A DNA stretch of 64,000 nt from SHVO01 sp050250575 (GTDB lineage Bacteria > Pseudomonadota > Alphaproteobacteria > Rhodospirillales > Rhodospirillaceae), in assembly GCA_050250575.1 (NCBI GenBank), contig JBFWOJ010000006.1, positions 1-64,000 on the forward strand, in the 5' to 3' direction. Shown piece by piece: positions 50,648-58,659 of this stretch. A model generated the notes under the pieces. The model made no database searches and was not told the origin of the DNA. It saw only the letters and a list, made by a program, of their open reading frames with translations. Each line of letters begins with the position of its first letter. Positions within the stretch are counted from its first letter, which is position 1. Position numbers and translations under genes: made by a program.

Positions 50648-51047
50648 GCCGCTATCGTTTTCAGGACTTGGGATCCAGCGGCAGGGGAACGGCCTTTTTT
50701 TCCGTCTCGCGCTGCTCGCCGGCTGGCCCCTGCGGAGCCGCTATCGTTTTCAGGACGTGGAGTCCTGCCGCAGGGGAACGGCCTTTTTTCCGTCTCACGC
50801 TGCGCGCCGGCTGGCCCCTGCCTTAGTCGTCGGCCTCGCGACGCTCGCCCATGGGCCGCTATCGTTTTCAGGACGTGGAGTCCTGCCGCAGGGGAACGGC
50901 CTTTTTTTCCGTCTCGCGCTGCGCGCCGGCTGGCCCCTGCCTTAGTCGTCGGCCTCGCGACGCTCGCCCATGGGCCGCTATCGCTTTCAGGACGTGGAGT
51001 CCTGCCGCAGGGGAACGGTTCCTTGTCCGTTTCCCCACGTAGCGGTC
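50648..51047. repeat. Tandem array of ~89-119 bp structured repeats
   Basis: Four units begin with GCCGCTATCG at 50648, 50737, 50855 and 50974, so unit lengths are 89, 118, 119 and a partial fourth. Each contains CAGGAC...GTCCTG (short hairpin; altered in unit 1), GCAGGGGAACGGCC and a T6-T7 run, then CGTCTCGCGCTG and GCCGGCTGGCCCCTG. Units 2 and 3 differ by a single base and one T. Upstream, AGCGGCTCCG and CGGAGCCGCT flank the first unit start and pair with each other. It lies between convergent trmL and cca, covering about 0.4 kb, and reading frames across it are not convincing. It could be repeated terminators, small RNAs or a dispersed repeat family. Confidence 0.8.
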
Positions 51048-52264
51048 TATTTCCCATGAACGTGCCGCTCTAGTTCTTGGAGCGCTTCGTCGCGCGTCGG
51101 CGTGAAGTCGCGGGCGATCCACCACGCTTCCACGGCAGAAAGAATCTCTCCCACACGCGGGCTTTGCGGGACGCCAAGCGCGAGGACATCTGCGCCAGAC
51201 ACAGGCAGCGTGCGCGGGTGCCATTCGCTGACAATGGCGAGCTGTGCGAGCCACCGTTGATCGTCGGTCGTCTGCGCGCGTGCGTGCGCCCAGGCGAGGA
51301 GGACGCGGTCATAGATCACGTCGGCGCCATGGCGGTAGAGCGCTGCGCGCAGAAGTGACGGCGGTGTGCCGGCATCGACGAGGGGTTCGGCGTCGGTCAA
51401 CTTCACAAGGCGCAATCGATCCGCCGCCGAGAACTTGAGGCGCAGCGCGACCGGGTCGGCATCTTGGGCGTTCACGAGTGCCGCAAGACGACGCCGCCAA
51501 TCCGTCGCCGCGGCGATGGCGCTTTCGACGCGCGCAAGGGCAGCCAGACGCACGATGTCATGCACTTCCGGGAGCACGACGGGCAGCACGCCACAGTCCT
51601 TCATCGTCGTCAGCACGGCGGCGGGCGCAGGCGCGGCGAGCGTCTTTATAAGCTCCGCCTGGACGCGCTCCGCCGACAGGCGCGCGAGACCGTTCGCGTG
51701 CGTCCGGCAAGCCGCAAGCGTCGGCGGATCGATGCCGACACGGCCGTACCAGGCAAAAAACCGGAACAGGCGCAGGATACGCAAATAGTCTTCCTGGATG
51801 CGATCGCCGGGATCGCCGACGAAGCGTACGCGCCCGGCTTCGGCGTCGCCCCTGCCGGCGAAGTAATCGAACAGGGTCCCGTCCGCGCGCAGCGACATGG
51901 CATTGAAGGTGAAATCGCGCCGGCGCGCGTCTTCCTCCCAGTCGGTTGTGAATTCCACCGCCGCGTGACGGCCGTCGCAGGCGGTGTCGCGACGCAGGCT
52001 CGTGACCTCGAACGAACGGTTGCCGATCAACGCCGTGACGGTGCCGTGGTCCAATCCGGTGGGAATTGCGCGCACACCGGCTTTGGCCAGGCGCGTCATG
52101 ACGAGCTCGGGCGTCTCGGGGGTCGCGGCGTCGATCTCGCCGACCGGAAGCCCCATCACGGCGTTGCGCACGCAGCCGCCGACGACCCGAGCGTCGATAC
52201 CGGGCGCGCCCAGGACTTCGAACAGGCGCGCCACTTCAGGCGCTCGCATCCAATCGAGGTTCAA
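51047..52264 (-). CDS. cca: CCA tRNA nucleotidyltransferase / poly(A) polymerase family
   Basis: 405 residues: N-terminal nucleotidyltransferase domain (VVGGCVRNAVMGLPVGEID with the acidic pair read as Glu43/Asp45, then RRRDFTFNAM) and a RNA-binding C-terminal half. The usual DxD reads E-I-D here; Asn34 stands where many have Asp. The enzyme adds or repairs the 3' CCA of tRNAs. It overlaps the DUF6111 gene by 4 bases and ends at the tandem repeat. Confidence 0.93.
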   Translation of the reverse strand: MNLDWMRAPEVARLFEVLGAPGIDARVVGGCVRNAVMGLPVGEIDAATPETPELVMTRLAKAGVRAIPTGLDHGTVTALIGNRSFEVTSLRRDTACDGRHAAVEFTTDWEEDARRRDFTFNAMSLRADGTLFDYFAGRGDAEAGRVRFVGDPGDRIQEDYLRILRLFRFFAWYGRVGIDPPTLAACRTHANGLARLSAERVQAELIKTLAAPAPAAVLTTMKDCGVLPVVLPEVHDIVRLAALARVESAIAAATDWRRRLAALVNAQDADPVALRLKFSAADRLRLVKLTDAEPLVDAGTPPSLLRAALYRHGADVIYDRVLLAWAHARAQTTDDQRWLAQLAIVSEWHPRTLPVSGADVLALGVPQSPRVGEILSAVEAWWIARDFTPTRDEALQELERHVHGK

Positions 52265-52566
52265 GGGTTGGCCCCGCCTTTTTCCCGGGGTCGGATATGG
52301 CCGGGGATCACCTTGCCGTTTTCAACGCGCGGCGGCACGTAGACGCCTTCATCGGCGGCGTTTCCCTGAATGAAAGCGGAGATCGCGAGCACAGCGAGCG
52401 CAAGCACCGCGCCGGCAAACAAGAGCAGCGGCCATGGCCCCTTTTCGAAGCGCGGGGCCTCGCCGCCGTGGCGTGCGACATAGCGCGTGCGATACCACAC
52501 CCACGCGCTGTAGCAGAGAATGGGCAGCAGGAAGGGAATGACGTAGGTGACGATGATTCTGCCCAC
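52261..52566 (-). CDS. DUF6111 family membrane protein
   Basis: 101 residues with two hydrophobic segments (about 7-25 and 47-66) and a short soluble tail with PRVENGKVIPGHIRPREKGG. This small family is restricted mainly to alphaproteobacteria and is usually next to cca, as here. AGGAGGGC precedes ATG 52566. Function unknown. Confidence 0.8.
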   Translation of the reverse strand: MGRIIVTYVIPFLLPILCYSAWVWYRTRYVARHGGEAPRFEKGPWPLLLFAGAVLALAVLAISAFIQGNAADEGVYVPPRVENGKVIPGHIRPREKGGANP

Positions 52567-52590
52567 GCTTGCCCTCCTATCACGCGCGCG

Positions 52591-53292
52591 TCATGCGCGC
52601 GCCGCCAGCACATCATAGAGATTCAAGAGCATACCCGCGGTCGCGCCCCAGATATAGCGATCCCCGTAGGGCATGGCGTAATAGGCGCGCGGCGCGCCGT
52701 TCGCCATGCGGCTATGCAGATGATGATTCTGCGGGTCGAGAAAGAAGGACAGCGGCACTTCGAAGATCTCGGCAACTTCCACCGGGTCGGGCTTCAGCAC
52801 GAGCGGCGGGTCGAGGGCGCCGACAACGGGTGTGACTTCGAAGCCCGTCACGGTGACGTAGGGATCGAGCTGTCCCAGCACCTCGACCCGATCGGCCGCA
52901 AGCCCAATCTCCTCGCGGCTTTCGCGCAAGGCCGCAGCGACGGCGTCGCGGTCCGAAGGCTCCACGCGGCCGCCAGGGAAGGAGATCTGTCCGGCGTGGG
53001 CCTTGAGGTCCGCGGTGCGTTGCGTGAGCAGGATGGTGAAGCCTTCCGCGTGCTCGACGAGCGGGACCAGCACCGCCGCCGGCGTGCGCGTTTCGACCGG
53101 CGTCGCGGGCGGGGAGGACATGCCAACGGCGGCGTAGCGCTCCGGCGGAAGCGGAACCACCTTGCCGGCGCCGGCCAGCCGCGCCGCCGTCACCGCGTCG
53201 CCGCGCGGCGTCGGGCGTCCTGCCGCCAGCCGCGCACGAATCTCGGCGCGCGTGAAACCGGCAGCGAAAGGCGTCGCCAAGAGGGAACTCAC
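52591..53292 (-). CDS. NUDIX hydrolase (CoA pyrophosphatase type)
   Basis: NUDIX box GGRVEPSDRDAVAAALRES with RESREEIG (GX5EX7REUXEEXGU), followed by a Leu/Pro-rich region common to coenzyme A pyrophosphatases (LDPYVTVTGFEVTPVVGAL). The start is uncertain: GTG 53292 gives a GTGA overlap with the DUF1285 stop, giving about 233 residues; an ATG at 53331 would extend the overlap to 43 bp. The C-terminus ends near NLYDVLAARA. Possibly degrades acyl-CoA or nucleotide waste. Confidence 0.88.
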   Translation of the reverse strand: MSSLLATPFAAGFTRAEIRARLAAGRPTPRGDAVTAARLAGAGKVVPLPPERYAAVGMSSPPATPVETRTPAAVLVPLVEHAEGFTILLTQRTADLKAHAGQISFPGGRVEPSDRDAVAAALRESREEIGLAADRVEVLGQLDPYVTVTGFEVTPVVGALDPPLVLKPDPVEVAEIFEVPLSFFLDPQNHHLHSRMANGAPRAYYAMPYGDRYIWGATAGMLLNLYDVLAARA

Positions 53293-53852
53293 GTCAGCTG
53301 GCCGAGGGAGAAGAACCGGCCGGAGCTCCATACGCCGAAGCTGCCGCCCGCCTCGGCCGGGCCAGGCTCGCCGCGTTCAACCAGATGGTAGAAGACCGGC
53401 CTTGCGATCCGCGCCTCGAGGCCCTTCCTGACGTGGATATAGGGTCTCGGCTCGCCGCTGTCGGGATCCTCGGTTACGCGCAAAGGGTGAGCCGCGTCCA
53501 ACGTGACGATATCATCGACATTGGTACGGAATCGTATGACTTGGCTGGCCCCAGCCCCTTCCGCTATAAGTTCCACCGCGATGAAAGGGGCGTCCTCGAC
53601 TTCAATCCGTCCGTTTTCAACGGGCGTCGTGAGCCAATGGACACCCTCTTCGTCGCGGCGCAGGACCGTCGCAAACAGCTTGACCAAGGCCGCGCGGCCA
53701 ATCGGCGAGCCGCGGTAATACCAAGTGCCGTTGCGGTCTATGCGCATGTTAAAATCGCCGCACAGATCCGGAAATTTGGCGGCTGTCCGATCCTTAGGTG
53801 CGGGGGTCGGGTTCGATTCGATTGCTGTTTTGTTAGGTATCGAGGGTTCCAT
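53289..53852 (-). CDS. DUF1285 domain-containing protein
   Basis: 187 residues with the DUF1285 pattern: DFNMRIDRNGTWYYRGSPIG, RAALVKLFATVLRRDEEGVHW, LTTPVENGRIEVEDAPFIAV, YIHVRKGLEARIARPVFYHL. Role unknown; it commonly precedes NUDIX and cca genes in alphaproteobacteria, as here. It is divergent from the MoxR gene. Confidence 0.85.
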   Translation of the reverse strand: MEPSIPNKTAIESNPTPAPKDRTAAKFPDLCGDFNMRIDRNGTWYYRGSPIGRAALVKLFATVLRRDEEGVHWLTTPVENGRIEVEDAPFIAVELIAEGAGASQVIRFRTNVDDIVTLDAAHPLRVTEDPDSGEPRPYIHVRKGLEARIARPVFYHLVERGEPGPAEAGGSFGVWSSGRFFSLGQLT

Positions 53853-53905
53853 AACGCCTCGCAGACAGTAATGTACGTGTTTCCCTTATTTGGCGGAGTT
53901 CGTGC

Positions 53906-54925
53906 GTGGCTTCAACGATAACACAGCCGGAAAATCTGAGGGCGGAAAACGCCGTCGCCGACATGGAGCGCGTGGCGGATCTCGTCCAGAAGGCGCGCAC
54001 CGCGATCGATCATGTGATCTACGGCCAGGAAGCGGTTGTCGAGGAGAGCCTCATCACACTTCTTGCCGGCGGCCACGTTCTCCTCATCGGCGTGCCGGGT
54101 CTCGCCAAGACCAAACTCGTCCATGCATTGGGCGTCGTGCTCGGCCTCGACGACAAGCGTGTCCAGTTCACGCCCGACCTGATGCCGGCCGATATTCTCG
54201 GTACGGAAGTGCTGGAAGAGGACGCGAGCGGAAAGCGCTTTTTCCGCTTCATCCAGGGCCCGGTGTTCTGCCAGCTGTTGATGGCCGACGAGATCAACCG
54301 CGCGAGCCCGCGCACGCAGTCGGCGCTTCTGCAGGCAATGCAGGAGCACCGCGTGTCCATCGCCGGCCAGTATCATGCGTTGCCGCAGCCGTTCCACGTG
54401 CTCGCGACGCAGAACCCGATCGAACAGGAAGGCACCTATCCGCTGCCGGAAGCGCAGCTGGACCGCTTCCTGATGCAGGTCGATATTTCCTATCCGTCGT
54501 TCGAAGCCGAGCGCGAGATCATCTTGCGCACCACCGGCGTCGACGCGCCGGAGCCCGAACAGGTATTGAAAGCCGAGGACCTCGCACAGGCGCAGCGCCT
54601 GGTCCGGCAGGTGCCGGTGGGCGAGAGCGTGGTGAACGCGATCCTCAAATTGGTGCGCGCCGGCCGCCCCGAGACCAGCGACGTCAAGGAAGTGAAGGAA
54701 CAGGTCGCCTGGGGCCCCGGCCCGCGCGCAAGCCAGGCGCTGATGCAGGCCGTACGCGCCCGGGCCTTGCTGCAGGGCCGGCTGTCGCCGTCGGTGGACG
54801 ACGTGCTCGCGCTGGCACGCCCGGTGTTGCAGCACCGGATGGCGCTCAACTTCGGCGCGCGCGCCGACGGCCATACGCTGCCTGCGCTGATCGATACGCT
54901 GTGCCGGCGCATCGACGCCGCGTAA
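53906..54925 (+). CDS. MoxR-family AAA+ ATPase
   Basis: 339 residues. Walker A GVPGLAKTKLVHALG, Walker B LLMADEINRASP, sensor 1 VLATQNPIEQEGTYPLPEA, and the MoxR-specific C-terminal helical lid. MoxR ATPases assist metal or cofactor insertion and assembly of partner complexes, usually with the following DUF58 protein. GTG 53906 with GGAG at 53895-53898. First gene of a four-gene operon. Confidence 0.95.
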   Translation: MASTITQPENLRAENAVADMERVADLVQKARTAIDHVIYGQEAVVEESLITLLAGGHVLLIGVPGLAKTKLVHALGVVLGLDDKRVQFTPDLMPADILGTEVLEEDASGKRFFRFIQGPVFCQLLMADEINRASPRTQSALLQAMQEHRVSIAGQYHALPQPFHVLATQNPIEQEGTYPLPEAQLDRFLMQVDISYPSFEAEREIILRTTGVDAPEPEQVLKAEDLAQAQRLVRQVPVGESVVNAILKLVRAGRPETSDVKEVKEQVAWGPGPRASQALMQAVRARALLQGRLSPSVDDVLALARPVLQHRMALNFGARADGHTLPALIDTLCRRIDAA

Positions 54926-54940
54926 AGCCGCATTAGTATT

Positions 54941-55867
54941 ATGAGTGTCGCCCCCCGGCACGAAGACCATCATCGCCTTCTCCTGGAGGCGAACACGGTC
55001 GCGGCATCCATGCCGCCCCTGCTGGTGGCCGCGCGCCGTATCGCATCGTCTGTGACGCTCGGCAGCCACGGGCGCCGCCGTGCGGGTGTCGGCGACAGCT
55101 TCTGGCAGTTCAGACCTTATTCAAAGGACGACACCCCGCAAGCCATCGATTGGCGGCAGTCGGCGAAGTTCGATCACGTCTACGTCCGTGAACGCGAATG
55201 GGTGGCGGCGCAAACCGCGGGACTGTGGTGCGATACGTCGGCGTCCATGCGCTACCGATCCTCGCCGAAACTCCCGACCAAAGCCGAACGCGCGGCCGTG
55301 ATGATGCTGGCGCTGGCCGAACTTCTGGTCGACGGCGGCGAGCGCATCATCATCCTCAGCAATGAAGGCCGCCCGCAGCGCAGCGCGAGCGCCGGCCGGC
55401 TGGCGATCGCCCATCTTGCCGACGCGATGACGGCCGACCTCGGCGGCCGCAAGACCGTCGACAGCAAGGTGGAGATGCCGTCGTTTGCCGGCGCGCTTCC
55501 CCGCCATTCGACGGCCGTTCTGTTCAGCGACTTCATGGCGCCGATCGACGTGGTCGCCGAGTCCCTGCGCACGCTGATGCGTACCGGCATCAAGGGCCAT
55601 CTGATTCAGGTGCTCGATCCGGCCGAAGAGACGCTTCCCTTCTCCGGACGCGTCCGCTTCGTGGGTCTCGAGCGCGAGGGCGCGACGGTGATCGACCGCA
55701 CCGAGGACGCGCGCGCTCAATATATGGAGAAGCTGGCGGCGCACCGCGAAGCGCTCAAGGACCTCGCCGCATTCTCCGGCTGGAGCTTCGGGCTCCATCA
55801 CACCGATCACTCGCCGCAGCTCGCCATGGCCGCGCTGCACAGCGCCATCACCGGATACCGGCGGTAG
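54941..55867 (+). CDS. DUF58 domain-containing protein
   Basis: 308 residues: RIASSVTLGSHGRRRAGVGD, the DUF58 signature RPYSKDDTPQAIDWRQSAK and WCDTSASMRYRS (vWA-like MIDAS start DxSxS). DUF58 proteins act with MoxR ATPases, possibly as scaffold or effector. It is 15 bp after the ATPase gene and 2 bp before the next gene. Confidence 0.9.
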   Translation: MSVAPRHEDHHRLLLEANTVAASMPPLLVAARRIASSVTLGSHGRRRAGVGDSFWQFRPYSKDDTPQAIDWRQSAKFDHVYVREREWVAAQTAGLWCDTSASMRYRSSPKLPTKAERAAVMMLALAELLVDGGERIIILSNEGRPQRSASAGRLAIAHLADAMTADLGGRKTVDSKVEMPSFAGALPRHSTAVLFSDFMAPIDVVAESLRTLMRTGIKGHLIQVLDPAEETLPFSGRVRFVGLEREGATVIDRTEDARAQYMEKLAAHREALKDLAAFSGWSFGLHHTDHSPQLAMAALHSAITGYRR

Positions 55868-55869
55868 GC

Positions 55870-58656
55870 ATGCTCAATCTCGGTTTCATCTCGTTCGCCG
55901 CTCCATGGGTCCTCGCCGCCGCCGCCGCGCTGCCGCTGGTGTGGCTCCTTTTGCGGCTGACGCCGCCGGCGGTAAAGCAGATCGATTTTCCGGCGATCCG
56001 CCTGCTCTTCGATCTTGATCCGACGCAACGGACGACGGCGCATACGCCGCCATGGTTGTTGATTTTGCGGATCGGCATCCTCGTCCTCGTCATCCTTGGC
56101 CTTGCCGATCCGATCCTCAACTTCCAGCGCGGCGAAGAGAACGACGGACCGCTGATCGTCGTCGTGGACAATGGTTGGGCGTCCGCGCCGGCCTGGGATG
56201 CACGCGAGGCGGCGCTGCGCGAAACCCTCGACGGCGCGGAACGGCGCCAGCAGGCGGTCGTGCTGCTTGCAACCGCGCCGCTGCCGGTCGAAGGCCCGGC
56301 GCCGCGCCTGCAGCCGGCTTCGGAGGCCCGCAGTCAGCAGATCGCGCCACAGCCATGGCCCTCCGACCGCGCGCTCGCCCTAAAGCATCTTCAAGCGCTG
56401 AACCTCAAAGGTCCGGTGTCAAGCATTTGGATCAGCGACGGCGTCGATACGCCGGGCGCCAGCGATCTCGCAAGCGCCCTCGCCGATCTGGGGCCGTTGA
56501 GCGTCATCGAAGGGGAAGCGGGCGACGCTCCGCTCGTCCAGTATCCGCCCGAACGCAGCGCCGCGGGCCGCGACAGCATCTCGAGCAACGTCAACCTCAA
56601 GCTCGGCCGCGTCGCATCCGCCACAACACCGGAGACGGGCGCCATCGTGCGGGCGCTCGACGGCGATGGCCAGGTCCTCGGCCGCACACCGGTGACTTTC
56701 GCGCCGGGCCAGACCGAGGCCTCGGCGGTGATGGCCCTTCCGGCGGAACTGGCCAATCGTGTTTCGCGCTTCGACGTGGACGGCCTTGCTTCGGCGGCGA
56801 CGACTGTCCTTGCGGACGATCAATGGCAGCGCCGTCCGGTCGGGATCGCGAGCGCGTCGATCGACGGAATCACCGCGCCGCTTCTGGAAGACGCATATTA
56901 TATCGAAGAGGCTTTGGCGCCCTTCGCAGAAGTGCGCTCGGGTTCCCTCGACGAACTCCTGCAGCGCCCGCTCGCCGTGATGATCATGGCCGGCGGCGGA
57001 CGCATCCTCGACGCCGAAGTCGCGCGCCTCAGCGCATGGATCGAAAGCGGCGGCCTGCTGGTTCGTTTTGCCGGACCGCGGCTCGACGGAAATGTCGATC
57101 CCTTGCTGCCGGTGAAACTGCGCGGCGGCGGACGCAGCCTTGAAGGCGCCATGTCGTGGGGCACGCCGGCGACGCTCGCGCCCTTCCCCGAGAATTCGCC
57201 GTTCCGCGGCCTGACCATTCCCGAGGACGTCACCGTTTCATCGCAGGTGCTCGCCGAGCCGTCGGCCGATCTTGCGACCAAGACCTGGGTACGCCTCAAG
57301 GACGGAACACCCTTGGTGACCGCGCAGCGCTCCGGCCAAGGTCTCGTCGTGTTGTTCCACGTGACCGCTACGCCGGAGTGGTCGAAGCTTCCGCTGTCGG
57401 GACTGTTCGTCGACATGCTGCGCCGGCTGGTGGACATCAGCCAAGGCGTCGCCGGCGGCCCTACGGAAGATATGAGCACCGCAACCCTTTCGCCCTACTC
57501 CATGATCGACGCCATGGGCCGGCTGGCGACGCCGAGCCCGACGGTGCGTCCGATCCCGGCGCGCGACATCGCCGCGGCTGTGCCAAGCCCGCGCACCCCG
57601 CCGGGGCTCTATGGCCGCGCGGGCGCGACACGCGCCCTCAACCTGTCACCGGCGCTGACGGACCTGGCACCCCTCAGCTTTCCGGTCTCCACGGCGCGCA
57701 CCACGTTCTCCGGCGTCGCCAGCGAACGCGCCATGAAACCCTGGCTGCTCACGCTCGCGCTTATCCTGCTGCTCGCGGACCTCGTGATCAGTTTCGTCCT
57801 GCGCCGCCTGATGCCGGACCGCATTCCTTTTGCGCGCGCCGGCGCGGCGGTGCTCGCCGCGGTCGTGGTGCTGCACGGCGCCGATGCGTTGGCCCAGGCA
57901 AAGCCGCAAGCCGCCCGTGACATCGACCCGGTCATCCGGTCGGCCATCCTGGAGACGCGCCTTGCCTATGTCGCGACCGGTAACCCGGACATCGACCGGC
58001 TCGCGCAATCGGGACTCGATAACCTCACCAGCCTGCTCTCGACCCGCACGGCGGCGGAGCTCGCGGAGCCCCTGCGCATCGATCTCGCGGCGCCCAGTTT
58101 GACCACTGATACGCTGACGCCGTTCCCGATGCTGTATTGGCGCGTCACGCCGGGAACGCCGATCCCGCCGCCGCGCAACATGGCTGCGCTCAACGACTAT
58201 ATGAAGCGGGGCGGCCTTGTGGTGTTCGACGCGCCGGACCAGACGGGCGCCGTCGGCGGCGGCGAACCCGGCGCGGCCTCGGCGCATCTCAACGCGATCC
58301 TCCGCCTGCTCGATTTGGGGCCGGTGACAGACATGGCGCCGGACCACGCGCTGACGAAGAGCTTCTACCTCCTCCAGAACCTGCCCGGCCGTTATGCCGA
58401 CGCCGGCGTGTTGGTGGAGCGCGGCTCCAACAGCAACGACGCCGCCTCAAGCGTCATCATCGGCGGATCGGACTGGGCCAGCGCCTGGGCGCGCGACGCC
58501 AATGGACTTCCGATGTACGCGGTCGTCCCGGGCGGCGAGCGCCAGCGCGAACTCGCGCTGCGCGCCGGCGTCAATATGGTGATGTACGCGCTGACCGGAA
58601 ACTACAAGACCGACCAGGTGCACCTGCCCTCGATCATGGAAAGGCTGACGAACTAA
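55870..58656 (+). CDS. BatA-like / DUF4159 two-module membrane protein
   Basis: 928 residues. The N-terminal module (two hydrophobic segments near residues 10-27 and 62-80, then LILRIGILVLVILGLADPIL) is like the BatA aerotolerance/Bat-type N-terminus, followed by a large periplasmic vWA-like domain (about 100-560). A second pair of membrane segments lies around 622-642 and 656-675. The C-terminal part (about 690-905) is DUF4159 (LAYVATGNPDIDRLAQSGLD, FPMLYWRVTP, GGLVVFDAPDQ). The fusion of these modules in one chain is notable. Operon with MoxR and DUF58. Confidence 0.85.
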   Translation: MLNLGFISFAAPWVLAAAAALPLVWLLLRLTPPAVKQIDFPAIRLLFDLDPTQRTTAHTPPWLLILRIGILVLVILGLADPILNFQRGEENDGPLIVVVDNGWASAPAWDAREAALRETLDGAERRQQAVVLLATAPLPVEGPAPRLQPASEARSQQIAPQPWPSDRALALKHLQALNLKGPVSSIWISDGVDTPGASDLASALADLGPLSVIEGEAGDAPLVQYPPERSAAGRDSISSNVNLKLGRVASATTPETGAIVRALDGDGQVLGRTPVTFAPGQTEASAVMALPAELANRVSRFDVDGLASAATTVLADDQWQRRPVGIASASIDGITAPLLEDAYYIEEALAPFAEVRSGSLDELLQRPLAVMIMAGGGRILDAEVARLSAWIESGGLLVRFAGPRLDGNVDPLLPVKLRGGGRSLEGAMSWGTPATLAPFPENSPFRGLTIPEDVTVSSQVLAEPSADLATKTWVRLKDGTPLVTAQRSGQGLVVLFHVTATPEWSKLPLSGLFVDMLRRLVDISQGVAGGPTEDMSTATLSPYSMIDAMGRLATPSPTVRPIPARDIAAAVPSPRTPPGLYGRAGATRALNLSPALTDLAPLSFPVSTARTTFSGVASERAMKPWLLTLALILLLADLVISFVLRRLMPDRIPFARAGAAVLAAVVVLHGADALAQAKPQAARDIDPVIRSAILETRLAYVATGNPDIDRLAQSGLDNLTSLLSTRTAAELAEPLRIDLAAPSLTTDTLTPFPMLYWRVTPGTPIPPPRNMAALNDYMKRGGLVVFDAPDQTGAVGGGEPGAASAHLNAILRLLDLGPVTDMAPDHALTKSFYLLQNLPGRYADAGVLVERGSNSNDAASSVIIGGSDWASAWARDANGLPMYAVVPGGERQRELALRAGVNMVMYALTGNYKTDQVHLPSIMERLTN

Positions 58657-58659
58657 TCC

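Noticed and set aside
50474..51073. Open reading frames across the tandem repeats, e.g. a 199-codon plus-strand frame and a 170-codon minus-strand frame
   Set aside because: They simply translate the repeat in different frames, several frames are open at once, and the repeated peptides have no fold-like pattern.
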